A stretch of DNA of 9,651 nucleotides from CBDFKY01 sp965248995 (GCA_965248995.1 CBDFKY010000021.1:1-9651); one strand, 5' to 3'; shown: positions 1 through 5,546, numbered from the stretch's first letter. Notes: generated by a model from the sequence alone, not told the origin. Translations and numbers: made by a program.

Positions 1-243
1 CAGCTCCACCACCACCGCCGCTTTACCGGAAGTGGCAATCGCCACCAGCCCTTCCGCAGCGATACGTCCCGCTTTTTTCGCCGCTTTCGCAAGGCCTTTC
101 TTCCGCAGCCAGTCTACCGCCTCTTCACGATTTCCGTTCGTTTCCATGAGCGCCTTCTTGCAATCCATCATGCCGGCGCCGGTCATTTCACGTAGTTCCT
201 TGATTTGTTCGGCTTTCACTTGATTCGCTGAAATCACTGTCAT
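1..243 (-). CDS. tsf: Elongation factor Ts, N-terminal part (cut by window edge)
   Basis: EF-Ts is the guanine nucleotide exchange factor that regenerates EF-Tu-GTP in the cytoplasm during translation. Only the first 81 residues are in the window and the frame runs open off the left edge. Residues 17-32 carry the family signature (LREMTGAGMMDCKKAL) in the UBA-like N-terminal domain that contacts EF-Tu. Residues 33-60 continue with the usual ETNGNREEAVDWLRKKG-type helix, and EGLVAI begins at residue 64. The ATG at 243 is preceded by GGAG (251-254) at a spacing of 7 nt. The gene follows rpsB on the same strand after a 19-nt gap, the standard rpsB-tsf operon, so it is probably transcribed from the rpsB promoter. 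The identification is secure; the C-terminal two thirds cannot be seen. Confidence 0.97.
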   Translation of the reverse strand, partial: MTVISANQVKAEQIKELREMTGAGMMDCKKALMETNGNREEAVDWLRKKGLAKAAKKAGRIAAEGLVAIATSGKAAVVVEL

Positions 244-262
244 CTTCTCTCTCCGGTATGGA

Positions 263-1117
263 TTATGCGCTGGTGGCCAGCTTCGCCGCTGCCGCCATCG
301 ATTCTTTTTTCGTGGTGGCTTTTACGCCGCCGATCTCCACTTTCTCCAGGGCTGCCGCTTCCTTGGCGGCCTGGGTCAGGGTGACCTTGCGGGATTCTCT
401 CGCCTCGATTTCTTCCGGCAGGGCATGCCCGCCGTCCTTGATACCCTGGCGGATAGCCTGCGCGAACAGGTCGCAATACAGCACGATGGCTTTGGTGGCG
501 TCATCGTTACCGGGTACCGGATAGGTAATACCGGCGATATCGGCGTTGGTATCGACGATGCCGATCACCGGCAGGTTCAGCTTGGCCGCTTCCTTGATGG
601 CGAGATCCTCATGCACCACGTCGATGACGATCAGCATGTTCGGTACGCCGCCCATTTTGCGGATGCCGCCCAGGGACAGTTCCAGCTTGGCGCTCTGGCG
701 CTCCATGTTCAGCAGTTCCTTCTTGGTGAACACCGCTTTCTCGCTTTGCAGCTTTCCTTCCAGCTCATGCAGGCGGCGGATAGAATTCTGAATGGTATTC
801 CAGTTGGTCAGCATCCCGCCCAGCCAGCGGTGATGCACGTAAAACTGGCCGGAACGCCTCGCCGCGTCGGCTATCACGTCGCTCGCCTGGCGCTTGGTGC
901 CCACGAACAGGATGCGTCCGCCGGACTTGGCGGTATTGTAAGCGGCCTGCAACGCGTTATGCATCAGCGGCACGGTTTTGTTCAGGTCGATGATATGCGT
1001 ATCGTTGCGCACCCCGTAGATGAACGGGGCCATTTTAGGGTTCCAGCGTTTGGTCTTATGACCGAAATGCACGCCTGCTTCGATCATGTCCTTCATTGAA
1101 AAAACGGCAGTAGACAT
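263..1117 (-). CDS. rpsB: 30S ribosomal protein S2
   Basis: This gene encodes ribosomal protein S2 (uS2), a component of the small subunit that binds between head and body and is needed for S1 docking. The 284-residue product starts with the family's MKDMIEAGVHFGHKTKRWNPKM block at residues 8-29, followed by YGVRNDTHIIDL (34-45). It has FVGTKRQA (71-78), RWLGGMLTNW (97-106) and the second signature around PVIGIVDTNADIAG (183-196) with PVPGNDDA after it. The tail from about residue 245 is Ala/Lys-rich and longer than in E. coli S2 (about 240 residues), as seen in many alphaproteobacterial S2 proteins. The ATG at 1117 is supported by AAGGAG at 1128-1133. It is the first gene of an rpsB-tsf operon and has a structured leader, described separately. 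Confidence 0.98.
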   Translation of the reverse strand: MSTAVFSMKDMIEAGVHFGHKTKRWNPKMAPFIYGVRNDTHIIDLNKTVPLMHNALQAAYNTAKSGGRILFVGTKRQASDVIADAARRSGQFYVHHRWLGGMLTNWNTIQNSIRRLHELEGKLQSEKAVFTKKELLNMERQSAKLELSLGGIRKMGGVPNMLIVIDVVHEDLAIKEAAKLNLPVIGIVDTNADIAGITYPVPGNDDATKAIVLYCDLFAQAIRQGIKDGGHALPEEIEARESRKVTLTQAAKEAAALEKVEIGGVKATTKKESMAAAAKLATSA

Positions 1118-1127
1118 AGTAGAGTAA

Positions 1128-1133
1128 CTCCTT
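1128..1133 (-). promoter_or_regulatory. rpsB Shine-Dalgarno sequence
   Basis: On the minus strand this reads AAGGAG, 10 nt before the rpsB ATG. It fixes the start at 1117. It lies 5 nt downstream of the 3' arm of the predicted leader pseudoknot (1139-1145), so folding of the leader, or a protein bound to it, could control ribosome access. Confidence 0.85.
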
Positions 1134-1210
1134 GATTGTTCCGGTTAAACCCTCCATAAGGCAAAAGATGGCGACCCACCGGAAACTGCCTTATGTGCGA
1201 ATTGAGGGAC
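1134..1210 (-). promoter_or_regulatory. Candidate rpsB leader RNA with H-type pseudoknot
   Basis: In the minus-strand transcript, CAUAAGGCA (1195-1187) pairs perfectly with UGCCUUAUG (1163-1155), a 9-bp stem with a 23-nt loop. Within the loop, UUCCGGU (1184-1178) is complementary over 7 bp to ACCGGAA (1145-1139), which lies downstream of the stem. Together these make an H-type pseudoknot that ends 5 nt before the AAGGAG site. A further CCCUC/GAGGG pairing (1208-1204 with 1154-1150) could extend the first stem across an 8-nt bulge. Autogenous control of rpsB by S2 through a leader is established in E. coli. That this leader does the same is an inference from position and pairing only. Confidence 0.6.
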
Positions 1211-1211
1211 T

Positions 1212-1240
1212 CTAGTAACATAAGCGGCAGGCCGATGCAA
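1212..1240 (-). promoter_or_regulatory. Possible rpsB-tsf promoter
   Basis: On the minus strand TTGCAT (1240-1235) lies 17 bp from TACTAG (1217-1212). The -35 element is fair and the -10 element is poor (3 of 6). It would start RNA near 1205, at the left edge of the pseudoknot leader. That start would remove part of the outer CCCUC arm, so either the promoter or that outer pairing may be wrong. Confidence 0.3.
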
Positions 1241-1248
1241 GGATTTGC

Positions 1249-1276
1249 TTGTGTTTTCGCTTCATTAACGTATCCA
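1249..1276 (+). promoter_or_regulatory. Possible promoter of the UPF0260 gene
   Basis: TTGTGT (1249-1254) is separated by 16 bp from TATCCA (1271-1276). Both hexamers match the sigma-70 consensus only partly. If real, transcription would begin at about 1283-1284, exactly at the start codon of the next gene, which fits the lack of a ribosome binding site there. Confidence 0.25.
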
Positions 1277-1283
1277 TGAATGG

Positions 1284-1706
1284 ATGGATCAACCCGCTTT
1301 CCTCGCCAAGCCGATCACCGAGATGACCGAACCCGAATGGGAATCGCTCTGCGACGGCTGCGGGCTGTGCTGCCAGATCCGTATCGAGGACGGTACCACT
1401 GGTAAAATGACGTTGACCAACGTGGCCTGTCATTTGCTTTGCCTGAATTCCCATCAATGCAGCGATTACGTGCATCGCCAGGCTAAAGTGCCGGATTGCG
1501 TGAAAATCACGCCCGGCAACGTGCAGGGCCTGTCATGGCTGCCTTACAGCTGCGCGTACCGGCTGGTCGCCAAAGGTTATGACCTGCCGGAGTGGCATTA
1601 TCTGATATGCGGTGACCGTGAGCGCGTCCACACGGAAGGCCCTTCTATGCGCGGGGAGACTATTTCGGAAGCAGAGGTGGACTGGGACGAGTACGGGGTG
1701 ATGTGA
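1284..1706 (+). CDS. UPF0260 (YcgN-like) CxxCxxCC cysteine-cluster protein
   Basis: The 140-residue product matches the UPF0260/YcgN family of small cytoplasmic proteins with a YkgJ-type metal-binding cysteine cluster; the cellular role of the family is not established. The hallmark CDGCGLCC motif is at residues 23-30, directly after WESL, as in YcgN. It is followed by TNVAC (45-49), C53, C59 in QCSDY, PDC (70-72), and WLPYSCAYRL (85-94) with YDLPEWH. The many cysteines suggest binding of iron, zinc or an Fe-S cluster, which is an inference. An in-frame TAA at 1266 excludes a longer N-terminus, so ATG 1284 is the only good start. It has no recognisable Shine-Dalgarno sequence. It is divergent from rpsB and converges on the next gene with an 8-nt gap. 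Confidence 0.9.
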   Translation: MDQPAFLAKPITEMTEPEWESLCDGCGLCCQIRIEDGTTGKMTLTNVACHLLCLNSHQCSDYVHRQAKVPDCVKITPGNVQGLSWLPYSCAYRLVAKGYDLPEWHYLICGDRERVHTEGPSMRGETISEAEVDWDEYGVM

Positions 1707-1714
1707 GACCCCGG

Positions 1715-2008
1715 CTAACGTCCCATCGCCCCCGCGGAGGACGTCCCGGCGAAGCGGTTCCATCGGTCGGTGGCGCTGCGCTTCTGGCCTGTCAGCCGGT
1801 TGCGGATCTGCTGCGTGCGGGCGCTCCACGCTTCTTCCTCGCCTTTGCTTTCTTCGATAAGCGCCGCGTCATGCTGCGCTTCCAGCATGGCCGCCTGGCC
1901 TTCGTAAAATTCGTCCCGCGCTTCCTGATGCTGCAGGGAATGGCGGGCAAGCAGCTGCACCTTGCGCACGCGCGCGCGAATCAGTTCTTTCTTTTCTTTT
2001 TTATCCAA
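1715..2008 (-). CDS. Small charged protein of unknown function, apparent TTG start
   Basis: I do not recognise a named family. The 97-residue product begins with a very basic segment (DKKEKKELIRARVRKVQ). Residues 20-65 are predicted helical and rich in Gln, Glu and Ala, possibly coiled coil. It ends in a Trp/Gly segment containing RWNRFAGTSSAG. There is no signal peptide or membrane segment, so it is probably cytoplasmic. The reading starts at TTG 2008; no ATG or GTG occurs between there and the in-frame TAG at 2051-2053. The 14 codons between that stop and the TTG read like protein (REQAKYRGRGQL), so the true start is uncertain. The opposite-strand frame (1703-2059) gives a low-complexity Arg/Phe-rich product and is less convincing. 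The gene converges on the UPF0260 gene and has a possible promoter at 2053-2081. Confidence 0.65.
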   Translation of the reverse strand: MDKKEKKELIRARVRKVQLLARHSLQHQEARDEFYEGQAAMLEAQHDAALIEESKGEEEAWSARTQQIRNRLTGQKRSATDRWNRFAGTSSAGAMGR

Positions 2009-2052
2009 CTGCCCGCGTCCCCGGTATTTCGCTTGTTCCCGAACTGCATCCT

Positions 2053-2081
2053 ACCATAGTCATGCGGCCCGCACATAGCAA
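2053..2081 (-). promoter_or_regulatory. Possible promoter with palindromic spacer
   Basis: On the minus strand TTGCTA (2081-2076) and TATGGT (2058-2053) are separated by exactly 17 bp; each matches four of six consensus bases. The spacer contains the 11-bp palindrome TGCGGGCCGCA (2073-2063), placed between the two hexamers where a repressor or activator could bind. A start near 2046 would give a leader of about 38 nt before the TTG at 2008. Confidence 0.35.
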
Positions 2082-2112
2082 GGACTGTAAGTGTCGTTAA
2101 AACTTCATAATA

Positions 2113-2415
2113 TCATGCGCTGAAGACATAAGCGATCAGTGCCGCCTGGATAACGAACAGCAGCCAGAATTTCACTTGAAAGGAGGTTTTACGGTTTTTA
2201 TGCCGCAAAATCCGTTGCGCCGCGAATGCACCTACCGTACCGCCGGCGAACATCAGCATGTGAAGAGTGGATTCGGGAAGCCGCCATCGTCGCTCAATCG
2301 CCGCCCGTTTGTCATAACGGTAGGCGAGGTAGGTCAGGAGATTTATTCCAACCAGATAAACTGCCAGATACAAAAGGTTGGCGTGGCGGACATAATATAT
2401 CGCGTAACGTAGCAT
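2113..2415 (-). CDS. DUF1294 family small membrane protein
   Basis: The 100-residue product fits the DUF1294 family (PF06961), small inner-membrane proteins of unknown function. Three hydrophobic segments can be seen at about residues 14-34, 52-67 and 82-98. The family's conserved features are present in order: YDKRAA (34-39) after the first membrane segment, WRLPESTLH (44-52), AGGTVGAFAAQ (57-67) and RHKNRKTSF (71-79). The ATG at 2415 has no strong Shine-Dalgarno sequence. It lies 24 nt downstream of the NTF2-like gene on the same strand, so the two may share a transcript. No catalytic residues or ligand can be proposed. The length is close to the usual 85-130 residues, so the gene looks intact. 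Confidence 0.9.
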   Translation of the reverse strand: MLRYAIYYVRHANLLYLAVYLVGINLLTYLAYRYDKRAAIERRWRLPESTLHMLMFAGGTVGAFAAQRILRHKNRKTSFQVKFWLLFVIQAALIAYVFSA

Positions 2416-2439
2416 ACCCGGTATTAAACCGTAAAACCG

Positions 2440-2856
2440 TCAGACAGGCAAGCGGGAAGAGTGATGTTCCACGATCATCCAGCCCCTCGCTTCCTGCTCG
2501 AGCACGAACGAAAAGCGGGCGGGTATTTCCATGGCAATGCCGTTCTCCTGGAAATGAAAACTATACAAGCCACTGATGACAGCGGCGCTGTCTCCTAACG
2601 TACGGACATATTCTTCATGAATGACCGCATGAATCCCGGTGCGCGCGGTCAACGCGGCAAAATAGACGAGTTTCTGTTCCGGGTTCATCAACGGTTCGCT
2701 GACCAGCGTGGCCAGTAGTACCGCCTTTTCATGATACATCGCCACCAGCTCTTCCGTCTGCCGCGCCGCCAGCAATTCACACCAGCGTTTGAGAACGTCT
2801 TTCACTTGCATGGCGATGGAAGAATGGGAAATTATTTTATATGAGGTGGAATGCAT
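2440..2856 (-). CDS. NTF2/SnoaL-like protein (SgcJ/EcaC or CaMKII-association type)
   Basis: The 138-residue product resembles the compact alpha+beta NTF2-like fold seen in SgcJ/EcaC-family and CaMKII association-domain proteins, which bind small ligands or oligomerise. The N-terminal helix VKDVLKRWCELLAARQTEELVAMY (18-41) is followed by AVLLATLVSEP (45-55) and a middle part with QKLVYFAAL (61-69). A beta-rich C-terminus has SGLYSFHF (95-102), PARFSFVLE (112-120) and GWMIVEHHSSRLP (125-137). The final W-x-I-x-x-HHSS-x-x-P pattern is typical of this group. The start is unsure: ATG 2856 gives 15 extra residues, whereas ATG 2811 (residue 16) starts right at the domain; neither has a clear Shine-Dalgarno sequence. 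It lies upstream of the DUF1294 gene. The specific function is unknown. Confidence 0.8.
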   Translation of the reverse strand: MHSTSYKIISHSSIAMQVKDVLKRWCELLAARQTEELVAMYHEKAVLLATLVSEPLMNPEQKLVYFAALTARTGIHAVIHEEYVRTLGDSAAVISGLYSFHFQENGIAMEIPARFSFVLEQEARGWMIVEHHSSRLPV

Positions 2857-2892
2857 GGTGCCGCAGTAAAAATCGCTGCTCTTCTATTGTGG

Positions 2893-2921
2893 AACCTAGG
2901 GAAAAAATGCCGGGATGTAAA
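2893..2921 (-). promoter_or_regulatory. Possible promoter of the NTF2-like gene
   Basis: On the minus strand TTTACA (2921-2916, five of six consensus) lies 17 bp from TAGGTT (2898-2893, three of six). The -35 element overlaps one arm of the perfect hairpin at 2917-2934. A start near 2886 would leave about 30 nt before ATG 2856. Confidence 0.3.
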
Positions 2922-2993
2922 ATGAATATTTTACGAATTTCCGGAAAATTCCCTCTTGCAATCTCAACAAAAATTGAGCCCCCCGTGAGAGGG
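2917..2993. repeat. Cluster of inverted repeats in intergenic DNA
   Basis: Four inverted repeats lie in 77 bp. GTAAAAT (2917-2923) pairs with ATTTTAC (2928-2934) around a 4-nt loop. TTTCCGGAAA (2938-2947) is a perfect 10-bp palindrome. CCCTCT (2951-2956) pairs with AGAGGG (2988-2993) and encloses CTCAA (2963-2967) pairing with TTGAG (2974-2978). There is no T-run after any of them, so they are not ordinary terminators. They may be operators or a structured RNA between the divergent NTF2-like and exported-protein genes; the role is unknown. Confidence 0.55.
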
Positions 2994-3070
2994 ACGAAAG
3001 TTTCAGGGGCGTATAACCAATATTATGTAACCGATCATGGTCTGCATATTCTTAAAAACACTACGATATC

Positions 3071-3075
3071 AGGAG
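3071..3075 (+). promoter_or_regulatory. Shine-Dalgarno sequence deciding the start at 3084
   Basis: AGGAG is 8 nt before ATG 3084. It selects this start over ATGs farther upstream in the same open frame and puts the signal peptide at the very N-terminus. Confidence 0.8.
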
Positions 3076-3083
3076 ATTTCGAA

Positions 3084-3398
3084 ATGAAAAATACCATTCT
3101 TTCCGCCGCGCTGGCTATTGCTATCATGGGTTCCGCTTCCGCCGGTTTCGCTGCCGAAGGCGCCGTTGCAAAATCCGTTGCTAAAACTGGCAACGAAAAA
3201 ACTAGCACGAGTGCAACCACTGCAGCGCCTGTCGTTGGTAAGACCACCACTACGACCAGCACTTCCAGCACCACCGCTGTTTCTAAAGAAAAATACAGCG
3301 AAATTTCAAAAGAATGCCGCGGCGAACACAAAGCGGATAAAGCTGCGTTCAAAGCGTGCGTGAAAGCGAAAACCGCTGACGCTTCCAAAGCGATGTAA
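3084..3398 (+). CDS. Small exported Ser/Thr-rich protein with a C-terminal cysteine pair
   Basis: No family is recognised with confidence. The 104-residue product has a clear Sec signal peptide: MKN, a hydrophobic core to about residue 15, and a good cleavage site after ASA at residue 20 (or after A23). The mature protein is therefore about 80-84 residues and periplasmic or secreted. Residues 35-66 are a Thr/Ser/Ala linker with a run of five threonines (54-58), probably disordered. The C-terminal segment YSEISKECRGEHKADKAAFKACVKAK (71-96) has cysteines at 78 and 92 that could form a disulphide. It is loosely reminiscent of PsiF-type repeats, but this is weak. ATG 3084 is chosen because of AGGAG at 3071-3075 and the signal peptide. 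The frame stays open upstream to 2841, but that part has no protein-like character. A strong terminator follows. Confidence 0.85.
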   Translation: MKNTILSAALAIAIMGSASAGFAAEGAVAKSVAKTGNEKTSTSATTAAPVVGKTTTTTSTSSTTAVSKEKYSEISKECRGEHKADKAAFKACVKAKTADASKAM

Positions 3399-3418
3399 TC
3401 AGAACGTTTACTTTAAGT

Positions 3419-3448
3419 CTAACATTTCTGCCGCGTATGAGCTATACT
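3419..3448 (+). promoter_or_regulatory. Possible promoter of the two-component genes, overlapping a terminator
   Basis: CTAACA (3419-3424, four of six) lies 18 bp from TATACT (3443-3448, five of six). TATACT sits in the loop of the terminator hairpin at 3428-3466. RNA would start near 3455, within the 3' arm of the hairpin, so the new transcript could not form that hairpin. This would let the two-component operon be expressed independently of the upstream gene. Confidence 0.45.
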
Positions 3449-3466
3449 CTGCGCGGCAGTTTTTTT
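3428..3466 (+). terminator. Rho-independent terminator after the exported-protein gene
   Basis: CTGCCGCG (3428-3435) and CGCGGCAG (3452-3459) form a perfect GC-rich 8-bp stem, followed at once by seven T residues (3460-3466). The 16-nt loop can form a short GAG/CTC stem (3439-3441 with 3447-3449). It lies 30 nt after the stop at 3398 and ends 17 nt before the response regulator start. Confidence 0.88.
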
Positions 3467-3483
3467 GAAAAAGAGAAAAAGTG

Positions 3484-4182
3484 ATGCGTGTGCTGGTGGT
3501 AGAGGACGATGAAAGTCACGCCCGTTTTATCACGTCGGGCCTGAAGCAGGCCGGCCATAACGTCGACCATGCGAAGGACGGGATGGAAGGGTTGTTCCTG
3601 GCGACGGAAGAGACCTACGATGCGATGATCATGGACCGGATGCTGCCGAAGCTGGACGGGCTGGCAGTGATCGAGGCGCTGCGCAAAAGCGGTAACAAGA
3701 CGCCGGTGCTGGTGCTTTCCTCGCTCAGCAAGGTGGAGGAACGGGTGAAGGGGTTGCGCTCCGGTGGTGACGACTACCTGACCAAGCCGTTCGAATTCGA
3801 GGAACTGCTCGCCCGCGTCGAAGCGCTGGCGCGCCGCTCCTCGCCGGAACAGACGGAGCGTACCACGCTGGTGGTGGGCGATCTGCAGATGAACCTGCTG
3901 ACCCGCGAAGTGACGCGCGGCGGGCAGGCAATCGACCTGCAGCCGAAAGAATTCCAGCTGCTGGAATTCCTGATGCGGCGCGAAGGGCAGGTGGTGACGC
4001 GCACCATGCTGCTGGAAGGGGTGTGGGATTTCCATTTCAGCCCCAACACAAACCTGATCGACGCGCAGATGAGCAAAGTGCGCATCAAGGTGGACAAGCC
4101 GTTCACGCATTCCCTCATCAAAACCATCAAGGGGGCGGGCTACAAGATTTCCGCCCGGGAAAACAAGGATGCGAAAGGTTAG
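3484..4182 (+). CDS. OmpR/PhoB-family two-component response regulator
   Basis: This is a 232-residue DNA-binding response regulator. The receiver domain (about 1-115) has the acidic pair D8-D9, the phospho-acceptor D51 in MIMDRMLPKLDG, the switch Ser at 79 and the invariant K101 in LTKPF. The GGDDYL block before K101 is typical of the OmpR/PhoB class. The C-terminal winged-helix domain (about 128-223) has the expected PKEFQLLEFLMRREGQVVTR helix-turn region, a recognition helix around NLIDAQMSKVRIKVD and the wing ending KGAGYKI. It should bind tandem direct repeats at target promoters, and its kinase is encoded by the next gene. ATG 3484 is preferred over the GTG at 3481, which would add one residue. 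The Shine-Dalgarno is weak (AAGAG at about 3471). The signal it answers to is unknown. Confidence 0.95.
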   Translation: MRVLVVEDDESHARFITSGLKQAGHNVDHAKDGMEGLFLATEETYDAMIMDRMLPKLDGLAVIEALRKSGNKTPVLVLSSLSKVEERVKGLRSGGDDYLTKPFEFEELLARVEALARRSSPEQTERTTLVVGDLQMNLLTREVTRGGQAIDLQPKEFQLLEFLMRREGQVVTRTMLLEGVWDFHFSPNTNLIDAQMSKVRIKVDKPFTHSLIKTIKGAGYKISARENKDAKG

Positions 4183-5533
4183 CCCCACCCTCGCGGGCTT
4201 TTCCTTCCGGGCCGGCCTGATGATCTTTGCCACCATCAGCGCCCTGCTCATCGCGCAGCGTATCCTGATCTATACCCATAACGTGGAGAGCACGCTGAAG
4301 AACATCCAGATGATTCTGGATGCGCACGAAGAGGAGATGGACGAGGTGGTGGAGCTGCACGGGATCGGCACGCTGGAGGAAACGTTCCGGCATATGTCTG
4401 ACAATATGCGGGACAAACATCTCTACATGCTGCTGCGGCACCGCAACGTGCTGACCGGCAACCTGAAATCCTGGCCGGACGTCAAGATGGGCGGGCGGTA
4501 TTACGCAGAAATTACCTTTCCCGTCCGCGATGAGATCACGCCGTTGCATCTGCTGGTGAGCATTTCGGAATATACCAATGGCGACGCGCTGCTGCTGGGG
4601 TATGACATGAGCGAACTCGACAGCCTGCAGAATGCGTTTTTCGGAGCGATCATGAACAATATTTTCCTGTCCTTCGCCGTATCGCTGGTGATCAGCGCGT
4701 TCATCATCTGGCTCCTTTCCCGCCATTTCCGCCGCTTCAACATCGCCTGCGACGCGGTGATGGAAGGCAATCTGGATTACCGCATCCGCCAGCAGGGGGC
4801 GCATGACGAATTCGACCGGCTGGCCGGGAACATCAACCGGATGCTGGAATGGATCCGCTCGCTGATCCATACGTTCCGGGATTCGAGCAACGCGCTGGCC
4901 CACGACATGCGCACCCCGCTCAGCCGCCTGCGTCTGGAACTGCGTGCCCTCGCCGAGCGTCCCCAGCTGGAGAGCGACGTGCGCGGCAGTATCTATGACC
5001 AGGTGGAGCGGCTGGACGAAATCATCGAGATGTTCGAGAATATCCTGAGCATCGCCAAGGCGGAATCCCGCGCCGACGCGGAACTGTTTGTCTCGGTGGA
5101 TCTGGCGCAGCTGGTCAGGGACGTGCTGGAGTTTTACCAGCCGATTATCGAGGAGAAACATCTGAAGTTGGTTCAGGAACTTCCACAATCACCACTGGAG
5201 ATCAAGGGGGATAAGCAGCTGTTAGGGCAGGCGGTGGTGAACCTGGTGGATAATGCCTGCAAATACACGCCCGCAAGCGGCCAGCTCGCCGTATCGTTGA
5301 AGGTGGCGGTAAAGGAGGTCGTTCTGGTCGTTGCCGATAACGGCGAAGGCATCCCCGAAATGTACCGGGAAAAGGCGAAGGAACGCTTTTTCAGGGTGGA
5401 TGAAAGCCGCCATACGGCCGGGCATGGCTTAGGCCTAAGCCTCGTGAACGCGGTCGGCGTGCTGCATCAGGGAAGCTTGAATCTGGAGGATAACGCACCG
5501 GGGTTGCGGGCGGTGTTGACGCTCAAACGTTGA
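4169..5533 (+). CDS. Membrane sensor histidine kinase
   Basis: This is a 454-residue inner-membrane kinase for the response regulator just upstream, whose 3' end it overlaps by 14 nt (translational coupling is likely). Transmembrane helices are at about 12-31 and 163-184, enclosing a periplasmic sensor region of about 130 residues that I cannot assign to a family. A HAMP-like linker follows (about 185-235, with GNLDYRI and DEFDRLAGNINRM). The dimerisation domain has the H-box ALAHDMRTPLSRL with His245 as phosphorylation site. The ATPase domain has the N-box NLVDNACKYTP (358-368), G1 DNGEGIP (390-396), F-box RFFRVD (406-411) and G2 GHGLGLSL (418-425). All catalytic boxes are intact. The overall plan is like QseC/CzcS-type kinases, but the stimulus cannot be inferred. 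Confidence 0.95.
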   Translation: MRKVSPTLAGFSFRAGLMIFATISALLIAQRILIYTHNVESTLKNIQMILDAHEEEMDEVVELHGIGTLEETFRHMSDNMRDKHLYMLLRHRNVLTGNLKSWPDVKMGGRYYAEITFPVRDEITPLHLLVSISEYTNGDALLLGYDMSELDSLQNAFFGAIMNNIFLSFAVSLVISAFIIWLLSRHFRRFNIACDAVMEGNLDYRIRQQGAHDEFDRLAGNINRMLEWIRSLIHTFRDSSNALAHDMRTPLSRLRLELRALAERPQLESDVRGSIYDQVERLDEIIEMFENILSIAKAESRADAELFVSVDLAQLVRDVLEFYQPIIEEKHLKLVQELPQSPLEIKGDKQLLGQAVVNLVDNACKYTPASGQLAVSLKVAVKEVVLVVADNGEGIPEMYREKAKERFFRVDESRHTAGHGLGLSLVNAVGVLHQGSLNLEDNAPGLRAVLTLKR

Positions 5534-5546
5534 GAAGCAAGCGCTT

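Noticed and set aside
425..1099. Long plus-strand open frame of 224 codons opposite rpsB
   Set aside because: It lies wholly inside the unmistakable rpsB gene, gives a His/Gln/Asp-rich product typical of an antisense shadow, and has no ribosome binding site.
1703..2059. Plus-strand frame of 118 codons opposite the small charged protein
   Set aside because: The product is Arg/Phe/Ala-rich with runs such as FFLFFF opposite the Lys codons of the minus gene. It overlaps the end of the UPF0260 gene and has no Shine-Dalgarno. The minus-strand reading is more protein-like, although this is not certain.
2841..3083. N-terminal extension of the exported protein back to 2841
   Set aside because: AGGAG at 3071-3075 and a textbook signal peptide starting at 3084 fix the start; the upstream residues have no protein-like pattern.
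3239..3284. ACC/ACT-type trinucleotide repeat in the exported-protein gene
   Set aside because: The repeats are imperfect and explained by Thr/Ser codons in the linker; there is no regular tandem unit suggesting phase variation.
3442..4251. Minus-strand open frame of 269 codons opposite the response regulator
   Set aside because: It is a shadow of the response regulator gene, with low-complexity His/Arg/Gln-rich content and no family resemblance.
4127..5188. Minus-strand open frame of 353 codons opposite the histidine kinase
   Set aside because: It is antisense to a gene with all kinase motifs intact. Its composition (very rich in His, Gln, Val and Arg) is what the complement of GC-rich coding DNA gives.
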